Source: Girardinichthys multiradiatus | Lineage: Eukaryota > Chordata > Actinopteri > Cyprinodontiformes > Goodeidae | Reading direction: 5' to 3' | Assembly: GCF_021462225.1 (NCBI RefSeq) | Contig: NC_061804.1 | Location: 4,235,954-4,299,953 of the forward strand | DNA: 64,000 nucleotides | Shown: positions 33,086 through 42,842 of the stretch, piece by piece | Layout of the letters: each line of letters opens with the position of its first letter | How positions within the stretch are numbered: the stretch's first letter is position 1 | The notes under the pieces: model-generated | Told to the model about the DNA's origin: nothing | What the model saw: only the letters and a program-made list of their open reading frames with translations | Databases searched by the model: none | Position numbers and translations under genes: made by a program

Positions 33086-34777
33086 TTGTAGAAGCGGTGA
33101 TTATATTATAAACATGTACTGCCACAGTTGAAGGCATAAGAGGTGAAGTGTTTGTAGAAGCTGTGATTTTATTACAAACTGTATTGCCATAGCAGTGACA
33201 AAACAAGGGGAAAACAAGCTTACCATAGTTTAATAAAACAACAGTTGAGCAACATGACAGGAGAAATTGATGGTGAAAGGAGTAATGATGGATGGGGAAG
33301 AGGTCCCTGGATACTGTTGTCAGATTAGGTAACTGTGCTGGCAGAAATTATGGAAAAACATGAGGAAAGGTCAAAGAAGGACGTTCAGAAAACTATAAAA
33401 AAAGATCAAGGAGGTGATTGCTGAAGGAGGACGAGGAATGGATGGCAGGGAATCATTAGGTAGATGGTTGAACCGAGAATATAAGAGGCATCTGAAGGAT
33501 AAAGACAGTTGGTTAAAGCTGATGAGAAAGGAAGACTTGGTGGAATAAAGTGTAAAGTTGAAGCAAAAGACGCAGGGAAAAGAGAAACAGAATGGGGCCG
33601 TTTGTTGGTTTGGTGGCAAGGATTGATTCACTGCAGTAAGGACAGAACACAAGAGAAGCAGTCAGAAAAAACCGCAGTACCCCCGCCGAGTGTCCCTCCG
33701 CCCTATGTCCCTGAACTGTCAAAATTATACACACCACAAGTGGGAGGACCTGCCTGTTATGAGCCCTTCTTTGACCGAATAGAGTGAGATAAAGAGGGCC
33801 CTACACAGCACTTTCTCCTGCAGCACTCTACCCCATGCATGAACCCGCCTACAGAAGTGAGCCAGACCCTCCTGGGGAATTTTAAGGAGAAATTAAGTGT
33901 TTTGAAAGTGTCCGGTGAAGACAGAGCGTGCGGCTCTGACTCACAACCTAGACAGAAAGCGTGGCCAGAGGCACCCAGTTCTGGTGACCGGCAGACAGTG
34001 GGAACTCCTGTAAAGGTGGAGATATCCCTGAAAGGCAATTGGATCCCTGAGCCAGACGTATCAGAGGAGGAAGAAAGTGTTGAGCAGAGTAGTGTGGCTT
34101 CTGACAGTGATTGGTTGAGTGAAAGTGCTGAAGGAGGGCCTGACACAGAAGCACAAGAAACGCTTAGACTTTTAAGAGGGGTTACATAATTGGAATCAAA
34201 AGTGGATGAATTATATGAGAAAGCTTCTCAACAAATAACAGAAAAACTGTTTAAAGATTCTGGGAGAACACACACCATGACTACTCATAGCCAGAGCGGT
34301 CCATCCAGATTTCAATGTCCGTTGTTGACCTCATCAGCTGGAATGACAAAATATGTCCCTTTTTCATTGGGAGATGTACAGGCATTAGTGGATAAGTTGC
34401 CACCTATTGCAGGATGTGGATGTGTCTGGTTACAGGAATTACATACATTGACTAAAGGCATGACACTGGCCTTAGGTGACATTAGAGCAATTTTGGGACG
34501 ATCTGTGCGTCTCTTGGTTGCTAGGGAAATAAAACAAAATGTTGATTGCAGTAAGGACCCTGAGACACACCCCTGACACGTGTAATGACAGCCCTAGGGA
34601 AGGCCATAAGAAATCAATATCCGCCCACCGCCCCAGTTGCAGTCCCTCAATTTGATTGGGACCCTAATCAGCATCCGAAAGAGCACATTAGTTCTGCAGT
34701 GGACACGTGGATGAGACACACAGGAGTTAATCCCAAGGGTGACAAGACAGGAATGGGAGAGCTGTTTAGAGAAGCCA

Positions 34778-35130
34778 CCCTGTCTACTTTTAAGGCTAGG
34801 CTTAAAACTTTCCTTTTTGATAAAGCTTATAGTTAGAGTGGCTTAGTTTATATGGGAGGGAGCCTTCCTCCCTCCCTGTTGGTTGGAGTAAGGGGGAGTC
34901 AGGTTTAGCCTAAACCGGCTCAGTTATGGTTGAGGTGCAAACACACCCTCCATTTCTGCTACCCGTGTGACCCCTTCTCTTTTCCGATGGTTGTGATCAG
35001 TCCGACAGTGAGAGGTATCCTAATCCTTGTGGTTTTTAGTATAACAATGACCATCAGTGGGACCCTTTGTGGGGTGCCTTGAGACGGCATTGTTGTAAAT
35101 AAGCGCCGTTTAACTAAATAATCTGAACTG
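34778..35130 (+). mobile_element. L2 LINE 3' end with ORF2 terminus, inside gag
   Basis: The piece starts with the L2 ORF2 C-terminus (LSTFKARLKTFLFDKAYS, stop near 34836) and continues through a 3' UTR to GTGCCTTGAGACGGCATTG and a CTGAACTGAA tail near 35130. It is fused in frame to retroviral capsid text, so the ORF at 34585-34836 is a chance gag-LINE chimera. Confidence 0.7.
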
Positions 35131-35235
35131 AAACTATCTGTGTAGTTATGCTGTTAAAGGCTTAGGCTGCTTCTCACACTACTCTCCAATTTTGCATTGT
35201 TTGCTGTTATTTCAGCTTTTAACTTTGTTCTCTCT

Positions 35236-36005
35236 ATTCTCTTCCTAGAAGCTACACCTGGCCTGGCTCTGTGTCTACCTGTGACACCTTTCTGGAGAGG
35301 GGAATCGTCCAAGCTTCTGCTGGCAACAACTTAATGCTCACCCTCTACCAATGATCCACATGGCCCTGTCTTTTAGTGTTTAACCCTTTCTCTCTCCTAG
35401 ACATGGCGATTGACTGAGCTTAACTGTAACAAACTCTATGTGCTCTCTTTCAGACTCTAACCTTGAAAACTGGCTCAGAGTTTATCTGTTCTTTCTTTCT
35501 AGGTGAAACGACTAAAGGAGCTACATCCATTAACATTTACTTTTCCTTCCCATAGAAAGTACCCCTGGATCAGTGCTTCTGTGTTCTTTTTGTGTCTCTG
35601 CTCTGTTCTCTCAAACCCCCAGTCGGTTGTGGCAGATGGCCGCTCATACTGAGCCTGGTTCTGCTGGAGGTTTCTTCCTGTTAAAAGGGAGTTTTTCCTC
35701 TCCACTGTCGCTACATGCATGCTCAGTATGAGGGATTGCTGCAAAGTCAACGCCAGTGACTGTCCACTGTCTCCACATGTTCATCCAGGAGGAGGGAATG
35801 CTGCAAATCACTGACTGGATGCAATCTGCTGGGTTTCCTTAGATAGAAAAACCTTTTATCCAATTTGAATAAAAAGCTAAATCCGACCGCACTGTTCAAT
35901 TGTTAGTATTAAGTGGAATGTATGTACCTGACTATTGTGAATGCCTTGAGACAACTTGTGTGGTGAATTGGTGCTATATAAATAAACTGAATTGAAACTG
36001 AATTG
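35236..36005 (+). mobile_element. L2-type LINE 3' end fragment, copy 2
   Basis: This is homologous to 32317-33085 over its whole length, from AGAAGCTACACCTGGCC to AATAAACTGAATTGAA. It lies inside the retroviral gag; capsid-like sequence resumes right after its tail. Two copies flanking the gag start suggest repeated use of this area as an L2 target. Confidence 0.7.
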
Positions 36006-36664
36006 AATATTCAAAGAAGTTCCTTTTGAGGTGTGTCAAAAGATGAAAAATAATCCTGATTTTTAGGGAACAGATTTCACAAAGTGGGAAAAACATTTAA
36101 TTTACCATTTACATACAGCTCAGGAGGCAGAGAAAAAGAAAAAAAGAGGAGAAAGAGCACCTACAGAACCAGCTCCTTAAATTACAGCTGCAAGAGGTCA
36201 AAGAGAAATTAAATAAGAGAAAAAGTGCTAAAACTGAAAATGTAATGTTAGCTGCAGCTCCATCTGCTTCTTCTGCTGCATCTGTATCTCCAGCCGCACA
36301 CACCTGTATGTCTATCACTGATCAGTGGCAAGAAGGGGGATTACCCCTTCCTCCACCCTATCCATTTTACAATTACAGGTACAGTGGACCCGGTCGTGCA
36401 GGCGGATGGCATGTTGGTGGTCAGCATGGTCGTGGTGGATGGCGTGGAGCACCCAGAGGAAGGGTTGGAGCCAGCAGGGCACTGGGAGATGTGTGCTACA
36501 ACTGCGGTCAGTCTGGACATTGGACACGCGCCTGCCCCAACTGGGGGTCACAGCAGGGAGTACCAGGACTTACGGTCCCTCCTAATGCAGGTATGGCACC
36601 TCCCCCACCCCTGCAGGGCCAGTATCCACACATGGGTGGACACCCGTCTTATAGCCCATAATGA

Positions 36665-37063
36665 CACACACCTGAGGAGGACCAAGGCAGCGTGGGCACG
36701 GCAGACCCCATGTTGCCTGCAAAGGTGGGAGAGAACTGTCTGAATTTTTTAGTGGACACTGAAGCTACTTATTCCACCATAACACAGCAACCTCCTACAC
36801 CACTGCTCTCTACCAAGACTGTTTCTGTGATGGGCTTCTCAGGGGCTGCACAAATTCTGCCTGTGACTTTACCACTTCCTGTTCAGATTGGGACTCAGAG
36901 AGTAACTCACCCTTTTGTGTGCTCACCCAGCACACCTGTTAATTTGCTGGGCAGAGACTTATTAGTGAAGCTGGGAGCATCAGTGCTGTGTGGTACTGAT
37001 GGGTTAACAGTAACTTTACCAGATGGTTCCTCTTTGGCATGTGGACAAATGCTTCAGCATTGA
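36665..37063 (+). pseudogene. Endogenous retrovirus protease
   Basis: An aspartic protease domain follows gag in the same frame after the double stop. The active-site triad reads DTE instead of DTG or DSG (Asp codon at 36755-36757), so catalysis would be lost. The flap and the C-terminal NLLGRDLL motif are readable. A TGA at 37061-37063 stops the frame. The same-frame arrangement is that expected for stop-codon read-through to pol. Confidence 0.75.
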
Positions 37064-38140
37064 CAATATCTTTTACAGCCAGTTGCAGAAGAATATGCTG
37101 ACATCTACTGGGGACTGCTGACCGCACCTTCTTCTCCAAGCAGCATCTTCTCTGTGTATCAGCTGTGGAAACTCTGGATTCAAAATCTCTGCCCCTACAC
37201 CTCTCTGCCTGATCCACCCCATGTAACTCTGTTCTACGACCGTTGTCACACTGAATGGTACCAGGATTTGTTTAATGAAACAGTAGAAGGTAGATTTCAT
37301 CCAAAAATATTTATGTGGCTCCCGAGGGTGTGGCTGCAGCAGTTGATTTAGCACCTGACCAAGCAGAATGGTATTTAATGTCAGATGAAGCTGTTCCTCA
37401 GGTTTCTCTTTCTTTGCATCCTGAGCATCAAGCTAAGGAATTGGGAGTGGGAAAGCGCTGTCTGGCAGCTGGGGACTGGCAGGACACCTCTGTCACCAAC
37501 TTAAGGTATTCTAAAAGCACAGACACATACTGTATAAAATGTACAGCTACTGATGAAGTCCTGTTGCAGCATGAGATGCTAACACGTCATCATGGAAGAG
37601 AAAAAACACATGATCCTCAAGCTGCAGCTCTCCTGCAGCGCCTCCCCTCTCAGTTATGGGCTGAAGGGCCCACAGATGTAGGACTAAGCCCCCGCGCCTC
37701 TTTTCAGGTTGCATCTCCCTCGCCTATTTGGGTTCCACAGTATCCACACAAACAACAGGCTCAGGAAGGCATCAGAGACACCATTGAAGGCCTGAAGGCG
37801 GCAGGTGCGTTAGAACCCTCAGCCTCAGCATGGAACACACCCTTCCTTCCTGTAGAGAAAAAAGGTACTGGAAAATACCGCATGGCACATGATTTAAGAG
37901 CAATAAATTCAGTTCTGGTGACTCCTACTGTTCTGTCCCAAATCCCTATGTTGCTCTCTTCAACCTTGAACCTTCACAGCAGTGGTACACATGCATTGAT
38001 CTGGCTAATGCCTTTTTCTGTTTGCCATTAGCAGAAGAGTGCAGAGACATTTTTTCTTTCACCTATTGTGGGGAGCAGCTGCGCTACACCCGTCTGAGTG
38101 CTGAGTGCACTGAGAGTGCTGATGTACATTTCAGTAATGA
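37064..38140 (+). pseudogene. Endogenous retrovirus reverse transcriptase, core deleted
   Basis: After the stop at 37063 the frame continues to about 37310, then shifts (+) into the ORF 37315-38031. RT fingers are readable: WVPQYPHKQQAQEGI, SAWNTPFLPVEKKGTGKYR and HDLRAINS, then CIDLANAFFCLPL near 38000 in another frame. The palm segment with the catalytic YXDD is missing; sequence jumps near 38100-38140 to the connection domain. The gene is dead. Confidence 0.75.
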
Positions 38141-38533
38141 TGGATAACATGGAAAAACGCCAGCCACAATACACACAACATGCAGCAGGGTTGGCAAAAT
38201 TAATTAAAAAAACAGCTCACTTAGTGATGGGACACCCTCTGAATGTTTTAACAACTCAGTGTGGTGGCATATGTAAACTCTCAAAGTTTTACCATGACAG
38301 CTCTGAGACAACACAGGCTCAACAAAATCTTGGAAGCACCCAACATAACCTACACTCACAAGGGAATCAACATGGCGGATGGAATAACACAGAGGGAACC
38401 ACATCAATGTGAAGAGCTGGTTAGCAGGACAGAAAAGGTAAGACCAGACTTAGAAGCCAGCCCCCTTGAGGGACCACAGGTGAGACAGCTGTTCACAGAT
38501 GGTTGTTTTTTCAGGCTTGACACAGAAGGACTA
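38141..38533 (+). pseudogene. Endogenous retrovirus connection and RNase H start
   Basis: Connection-domain text (QHAAGLAKLIKKTAHLVMGH) is followed, with a shift, by VNSQSFTMTALRQHRLNKIL and EAPNITYTHKGINMADGI. It then reaches the RNase H start with its first catalytic Asp (LFTDGCFFR near 38490). Tc1-C interrupts the coding sequence at 38534, and the RNase H text (YAVVEQTESGLMTVEARR) resumes at about 40104 after it. Confidence 0.7.
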
Positions 38534-40101
38534 CAGGTCCTTCTCAAAATATTAGCATATTGTGATAAAGTTCATTATTTTCTATAATGTAATGATGAAA
38601 ATTTAATATTCATATATTTTAGATTCTTTGCACACTAACTGAAATATTTCAGGTCTTTTATTGTCTTAATACGGATGATTTTGGCATACAGCTCATGAAA
38701 ACCCAAAATTCCTATCTCACAAAATTAGCATATTTCATCAGACCAATAAAAGAAAAGTGTTTTTAATACAAAAAACATCAACCTTCAAATAATCATGTAC
38801 AGTTATGCACTCAATACTTGGTCGGGAATCCTTTTGCAGAAATGACTGCTTCAATGCGGCATGGCATGGAGGCAATCAGCCTGTGGCACTGCTGAGGTCT
38901 TATGGAGGCCCAGGATGCTTCGATAGCGGCCTTTAGCTCATCCAGAGTGTTGGGTCTTGAGTCTCTCAACGTTCTCTTCACAATATCCCACAGATTCTCT
39001 ATGGGGTTCAGGTCAGGAGAGTTGGCAGGCCAATTGAGTACAGTGATACCATGGTCAGTAAACCATTTACCAGTGGTTTTGGCACTGTGAGCAGGTGCCA
39101 GGTCGTGCTGAAAAATGAAATCTTCATCTCCATAAAGCTTTTCAGCAGATGGAAGCATGAAGTGTTCCAAAATCTCCTGATAGCTAGCTGCATTGACCCT
39201 GCCCTTGATAAAACACAGTGGACCAACACCAGCAGCTGACACGGCACCCCAGACCATCACTGACTGTGGGTACTTGACACTGGACTTCTGGCATTTTGGC
39301 ATTTCCTTCTCCCCAGTCTTCCTCCAGACTCTGGCACCTTGATTTCCGAATGACATGCAGAATTTGCTTTCATCCGAAAAAAGTACTTTGGACCACTGAG
39401 CAACAGTCTAGTGCTGCTTCTCTGTAGCCCAGGTCTGGGGAATGCGGCACCTGTAGCCCATTTCCTGCACACGCCTGTGCACGGTGGCTCTGGATGTTTC
39501 TACTCCCGACTCAGTCCACTGCTTCCGCAGGTCCCCCAAGGTCTGGAATCGGCCCTTCTCCACAATCTTCCTCAGGGTCTGGTCACCTCTTCTTGTTGTG
39601 CAGCATTTTCTGCCACACTTTTTCCTTCCCACAGACTTCCCACTGAGGCGCCTTGATACAGCACTCTGGGAACAGCCTATTCGTTCAGAAATTTCTTTCT
39701 TTATCTTACCCTCTTGCTTGAGGGTGTCAATAGTGGCCTTCTGGACAGCAGTCAAGTCGGCAGTCTTACCCATGATTGGGTTTTTGAGTGATGAACCAGG
39801 CTGGGAGTTTTAAAGGCCTCAGGAATCTTTTGCAGGTGTTTAGAGTTAACTCGTTGATTCAGATGATTAGGTTCATAGCTCGTTTAGAGACCCTTTTAAT
39901 GATATGCTAATTTTGTGAGATAGGAATTTTGGGTTTTCATGAGCTGTATGCCAAAATCATCCGTATTAAGACAATAAAAGACCTGAAATATTTCAGTTAG
40001 TGTGCAATGAATCTAAAATATATGAATGTTAAATTTTCATCGTGACATTATGGAAAATAATGAACTTTATCACAATATGCTAATTTTTTGAGAAGGACCT
40101 G
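38534..40101 (-). mobile_element. Tc1-like transposon C, inserted in retroviral RNase H
   Basis: The 1,568-bp element is bounded by CAGGTCC and GGACCTG with TA on both sides (38532-38533 and 40102-40103) and terminal inverted repeats of about 200 bp like those of copies A and B. It is in minus orientation. The retroviral RNase H sequence resumes at once on the far side. Confidence 0.9.
38811..39773 (-). pseudogene. Tc1-C transposase, one nonsense codon and a 42-nt deletion
   Basis: The reading frame is continuous from MGKTADLTAVQ to GFPTKY except for one TAG (39408-39410 on the plus strand as CTA), which replaces the Trp codon in the HWTVAQW stretch. The 14 codons after MGYRCRIP that are present in copy B are missing, as in copy A. 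The DDE residues (LFSDE upstream, FQHDLAPAH, NPIENLW) are all present. It is a recently inactivated gene. Confidence 0.9.
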
Positions 40102-40110
40102 TATGCTGTA

Positions 40111-41154
40111 GTGGAGCAGACAGAATCAGGATTGATGACAGTGGAAGCAAGAAGGTTGGTAGGACATGTTGGAGGTAGACAAATGCTGGAAAATCTGAAG
40201 GAGTGGTGGCATCCTTTTATGACAGAGATGGTGAAACACTTTGTGAAATGCTGTACAGTGTGTGGGCAATTCAACCCAAAGAAAACTTTGACACCGTTGC
40301 AGGGAAAATTTCCTTTAATCACAAGGCCAGGAAAGGAAATAATTATTGACTACACAGACATGGTGAAGTCAGTAAGAGGTTTCAGATATCTGCTTGTGTG
40401 TGTGGAGGCTTTCACAAGATGGCCAGAAGTATGGCCAGCGAAAAGGGAAGATAGCAAAACCGTGGTTAAATGTCTCATTAACCATTACATTCCCAGACAT
40501 GGGTTTCCTGAAAAGATAAGGACTGACAATGGAACCCATTTTAAGAACCAGGAGCTGCAACAGGTGGAGTCCAGTTTAGGGCTGAAACACAGGTTTGGCA
40601 CAGCGTATCACCCTCAGTCCCAAGAAAAAGTTGAAAGAATTAATCAAAACCTGAAATTGGCTAAAATCTGTGCACACACTAAATTATCATGGGTTGATGC
40701 ATTACCTCTTGCTTTGATGTCAATCAGGTGTTCAGTGAACTCAACCACAGGATACACTCCATACGAGCTGGAAACCGGAAGGAGTTTTCCTGGACCACGA
40801 GGAGCAGTCTTGACATCTACAGGTGATATACAGAATCTGTCACACAAAGACTATTTTTCTCAGCTACAGACGGTGGTGGAAACCTACAAAAAGGTTCTGG
40901 GATCTGAGAGATCTACAGGAGAGCCAACAACACCCCAGGTCGAGTGGGTGTGGTTGAAAGTTATCAAGCCAAAGTGGTGGGAGCCAAAGGTCACAGGACC
41001 ATACCAGGTGACCGAGAGGACATCCCACGCAGTAAGGCTGAAAGGCAAAGGAGACACGTGGTTTTATTGGAGCCAGTGCGCCGAGGCACCGGAACCAGGG
41101 AGACCCCTGGGGGAGATGGGAGGAAACACAGGTTCTTTACAAGGGGCAGAATAA
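40111..41154 (+). CDS. Endogenous retrovirus integrase, ORF uninterrupted
   Basis: This 347-codon ORF starts in the RNase H end and covers the integrase. The N-terminal HHCC-type zinc region ends in CCTVCGQ. The catalytic core shows D in IDYTDM, D in RTDNGTHF and E in KVERIN, with 35 residues between the last two, so the DD35E triad is complete. The C-terminal GPY-type module (VTGPYQVTERTSHAVRLKGK) near 40990-41040 resembles chromatin-targeting ends of gamma-type integrases. The upstream frame is destroyed, so the domain is at most made alone. The ORF ends at TAA with no env after it. Confidence 0.8.
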   Translation: MEQTESGLMTVEARRLVGHVGGRQMLENLKEWWHPFMTEMVKHFVKCCTVCGQFNPKKTLTPLQGKFPLITRPGKEIIIDYTDMVKSVRGFRYLLVCVEAFTRWPEVWPAKREDSKTVVKCLINHYIPRHGFPEKIRTDNGTHFKNQELQQVESSLGLKHRFGTAYHPQSQEKVERINQNLKLAKICAHTKLSWVDALPLALMSIRCSVNSTTGYTPYELETGRSFPGPRGAVLTSTGDIQNLSHKDYFSQLQTVVETYKKVLGSERSTGEPTTPQVEWVWLKVIKPKWWEPKVTGPYQVTERTSHAVRLKGKGDTWFYWSQCAEAPEPGRPLGEMGGNTGSLQGAE

Positions 41155-41401
41155 TCCCCTGAGCTGTCAGACAACTAGGCAGTCTACCTTAGTTGTTGAA
41201 GAAAGAAGACCAACAAGACACCAGCGCACAAGATGTCACCTGTATAAGGGACCAATGAACAGCGAGACTGTGCCACCCATAGGACGAAAGGATGAGAGAA
41301 GACAAGAAAAAAATGAAATGAAATAAAAAATTTAATTTATGGTTTTTACTTAACAAAAGTTATATTTTATATGTTATTGCATTTTTACTCTTTTATTATA
41401 T

Positions 41402-42277
41402 TCATCTATTGTTGTGCTTACTGTTCAGGGGCCTTGAGGATTGTAATGATTGAACCCAGACACTGTTTGTCGTTCCTCTGGGGAGTCGAGTGTGGCCAAT
41501 CTGCATCGGCTCCGGTTCCGTAGACCCCGCTGTAACTTGAACGGAAGTGGGTGCATCGAGGAAAGTGGTTCGAGGTGCCAGAGAGTGATGCCACTGGGAA
41601 TTGTAGTCTTTTTCTGTTCGTCTCTCTCTTAGAGGGTTGTCAATGCGGATCGATAGGTTGATTAATTCATCAAGTCTTTCAGGTTCATCAGGTTGATCTG
41701 CAAGGGAATTAACAAAAATACCCTTGAGTGCCACTTCATCCCAACCCACCTCCTGCGCTGCCACCCGGAAGTCGATGGCGAACTCCGCCAACGCTCTCCT
41801 TCCCTGTTTGAGGGTGAGTATTCTCTTAGCCGCTGCCTCCTGCTGGAGTGGTTGGTCGAAGACCCTCTTAAAATGACTGAAAAAAGTCGCATAACTAAGA
41901 GACTCAACAGGGTTAGATGCCAAATAGGCGTGCGCCCAGCGCAGAGCAGGTCCCCTTAGCGAGGTTACAATATAGGTAATCTTGGAGGCAGCAGTAGGAA
42001 AAAGAGAGGGGGAATGACTGAATGCTAACTCACACTGGAGAGAAGAGCCACCAAAGTTATTAGGATTACCATCAAAAAGTTCAAATGGACGGAAGTCAGG
42101 CTCACGGATCCCAGAAGAGAGGGTTGAGGATGTTTGAGGATTCTCTATTTGAACTGGAGGAGTTGGAGAAGCAGGTGAGAGTTTGGTTAGTATTTCACTT
42201 AGAGCATGAACCATACCACGAAGTTCTGTGAGATGGGAGTCTGTAGTCCTTTGTTGTTGCAGTAGCTGTTGGAGCAT
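41402..42277 (-). CDS. Ty3/gypsy-type gag ORF (minus strand)
   Basis: This 291-residue ORF is a gypsy gag of the sushi/PEG10-like kind. A Gln-rich N-terminal helix (LQQLLQQQR) leads to the capsid: FELFDGNPNNFGG, SSLQCELAFSHSPSLFPT, ITYIVTSLRGPALRWAHAYL, then RILTLKQGRRALAEFAIDFR and LSIRIDNPLRERR. A zinc knuckle is not seen before the stop, and no pol follows leftward, so the element is 3'-truncated. The start Met at 42277 follows a leader and an LTR-like block (42369-42806). The product may be translatable; any use by the host is unproven. Confidence 0.75.
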   Translation of the reverse strand: MLQQLLQQQRTTDSHLTELRGMVHALSEILTKLSPASPTPPVQIENPQTSSTLSSGIREPDFRPFELFDGNPNNFGGSSLQCELAFSHSPSLFPTAASKITYIVTSLRGPALRWAHAYLASNPVESLSYATFFSHFKRVFDQPLQQEAAAKRILTLKQGRRALAEFAIDFRVAAQEVGWDEVALKGIFVNSLADQPDEPERLDELINLSIRIDNPLRERRTEKDYNSQWHHSLAPRTTFLDAPTSVQVTAGSTEPEPMQIGHTRLPRGTTNSVWVQSLQSSRPLNSKHNNR

Positions 42278-42368
42278 GGTTTCAATAGATTGTAAACGTT
42301 CTTTAATGGAAGTCTGTTCATTATCTGAATTGTTCTTCTACATGTTAGATGGCTGGAACATACTATCA

Positions 42369-42806
42369 TGAATCCCTAAGGTAGTCGAAGTAGAACAAAA
42401 ACAGACTCAAAACACAAGATGTAGATGGTAAGTGAAGTTTATTCCTAGTGTAGGCTTGCCTAGGATAATAAGTTGGTGTTGTCCAGGAACCAGGGGAGGA
42501 GGACGGAATCCAGGAATCCAAGGTGAGAGTGCTGATGGTGAGTATATTTACAGTGCAGTACTTAGGTGAGTATTTACCAGGTGCAGGCAAGCAGATAGGC
42601 AGGTCGACAGGTAGACAGGCAGGTAGGCAGGTAGGTAGCCGGGCAGGTAGGCGGACAGGCAGTCCACATAACTGAGGTTATGTTCCAGCGAAGACCTGTT
42701 CCAGCAGCTGCCTTAAGAAGCCCAGTGAGCTCATCAGGAGATGAGCTGCAGCTGCTGATAACGAGCTGCCAGAACCAACCAGGAGGAGAGGAGCTGAGAT
42801 CCTACA
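42369..42806 (-). repeat. LTR of the minus-strand gypsy element
   Basis: On the minus strand the block starts TGTAGGATC and ends GGGATTCA, with AATAAACTTCACTTACCATC as a likely poly(A) region, about 90 bp before the gag start. The plus strand shows a run of GGCA/GGTA-type repeats (42590-42660). Without a second LTR the boundaries rest on TG...CA ends only. Confidence 0.55.
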
Positions 42807-42842
42807 ATTAAATGATGAAATGTATCTCTGTTTCTTTCATAC

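Larger units (their letters stand above)
33240..36661 (+). pseudogene. Endogenous retrovirus gag, interrupted
   Basis: Degraded matrix-like text runs from about 33250. PPPY at 33695-33706 is the ESCRT-recruiting late motif. Acidic Ser-rich linker follows (33839-34189), then capsid text (YVPFSLGDVQALVDKLPP) at 34350-34400. Near 34778 capsid passes into an inserted L2 tail and resumes after 36005. The nucleocapsid part ends with one CCHC zinc knuckle, CYNCGQSGHWTRAC, at 36494-36535. Stops at 33788, 34189 and 34576 break it. It ends at TAA followed at once by TGA (36659-36664). Confidence 0.75.
33086..41400 (+). mobile_element. Decayed endogenous retrovirus (gamma/epsilon-like), with later insertions
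   Basis: Gag, protease, reverse transcriptase, RNase H and integrase remnants follow in retroviral order on the plus strand. L2 fragments (about 34778-36005) split gag and a Tc1 (38534-40101) splits RNase H. The gag and pro-pol pieces share one frame across stop codons, and gag has a PPPY late motif and a single CCHC box, consistent with gamma- or epsilon-type viruses. No env is seen between the integrase end (41154) and the next element. The LTRs are not clearly delimited. It carries stops, frameshifts and an RT deletion, so it is defective. Confidence 0.75.

Noticed and set aside
32314..33095. 10-bp target-site duplication CTTGTAGAAG around the L2 fragment
   Set aside because: TAGAAG also begins the second L2 fragment at 35248, and the word recurs in a local repeat near 33150, so the match may not be a true duplication.
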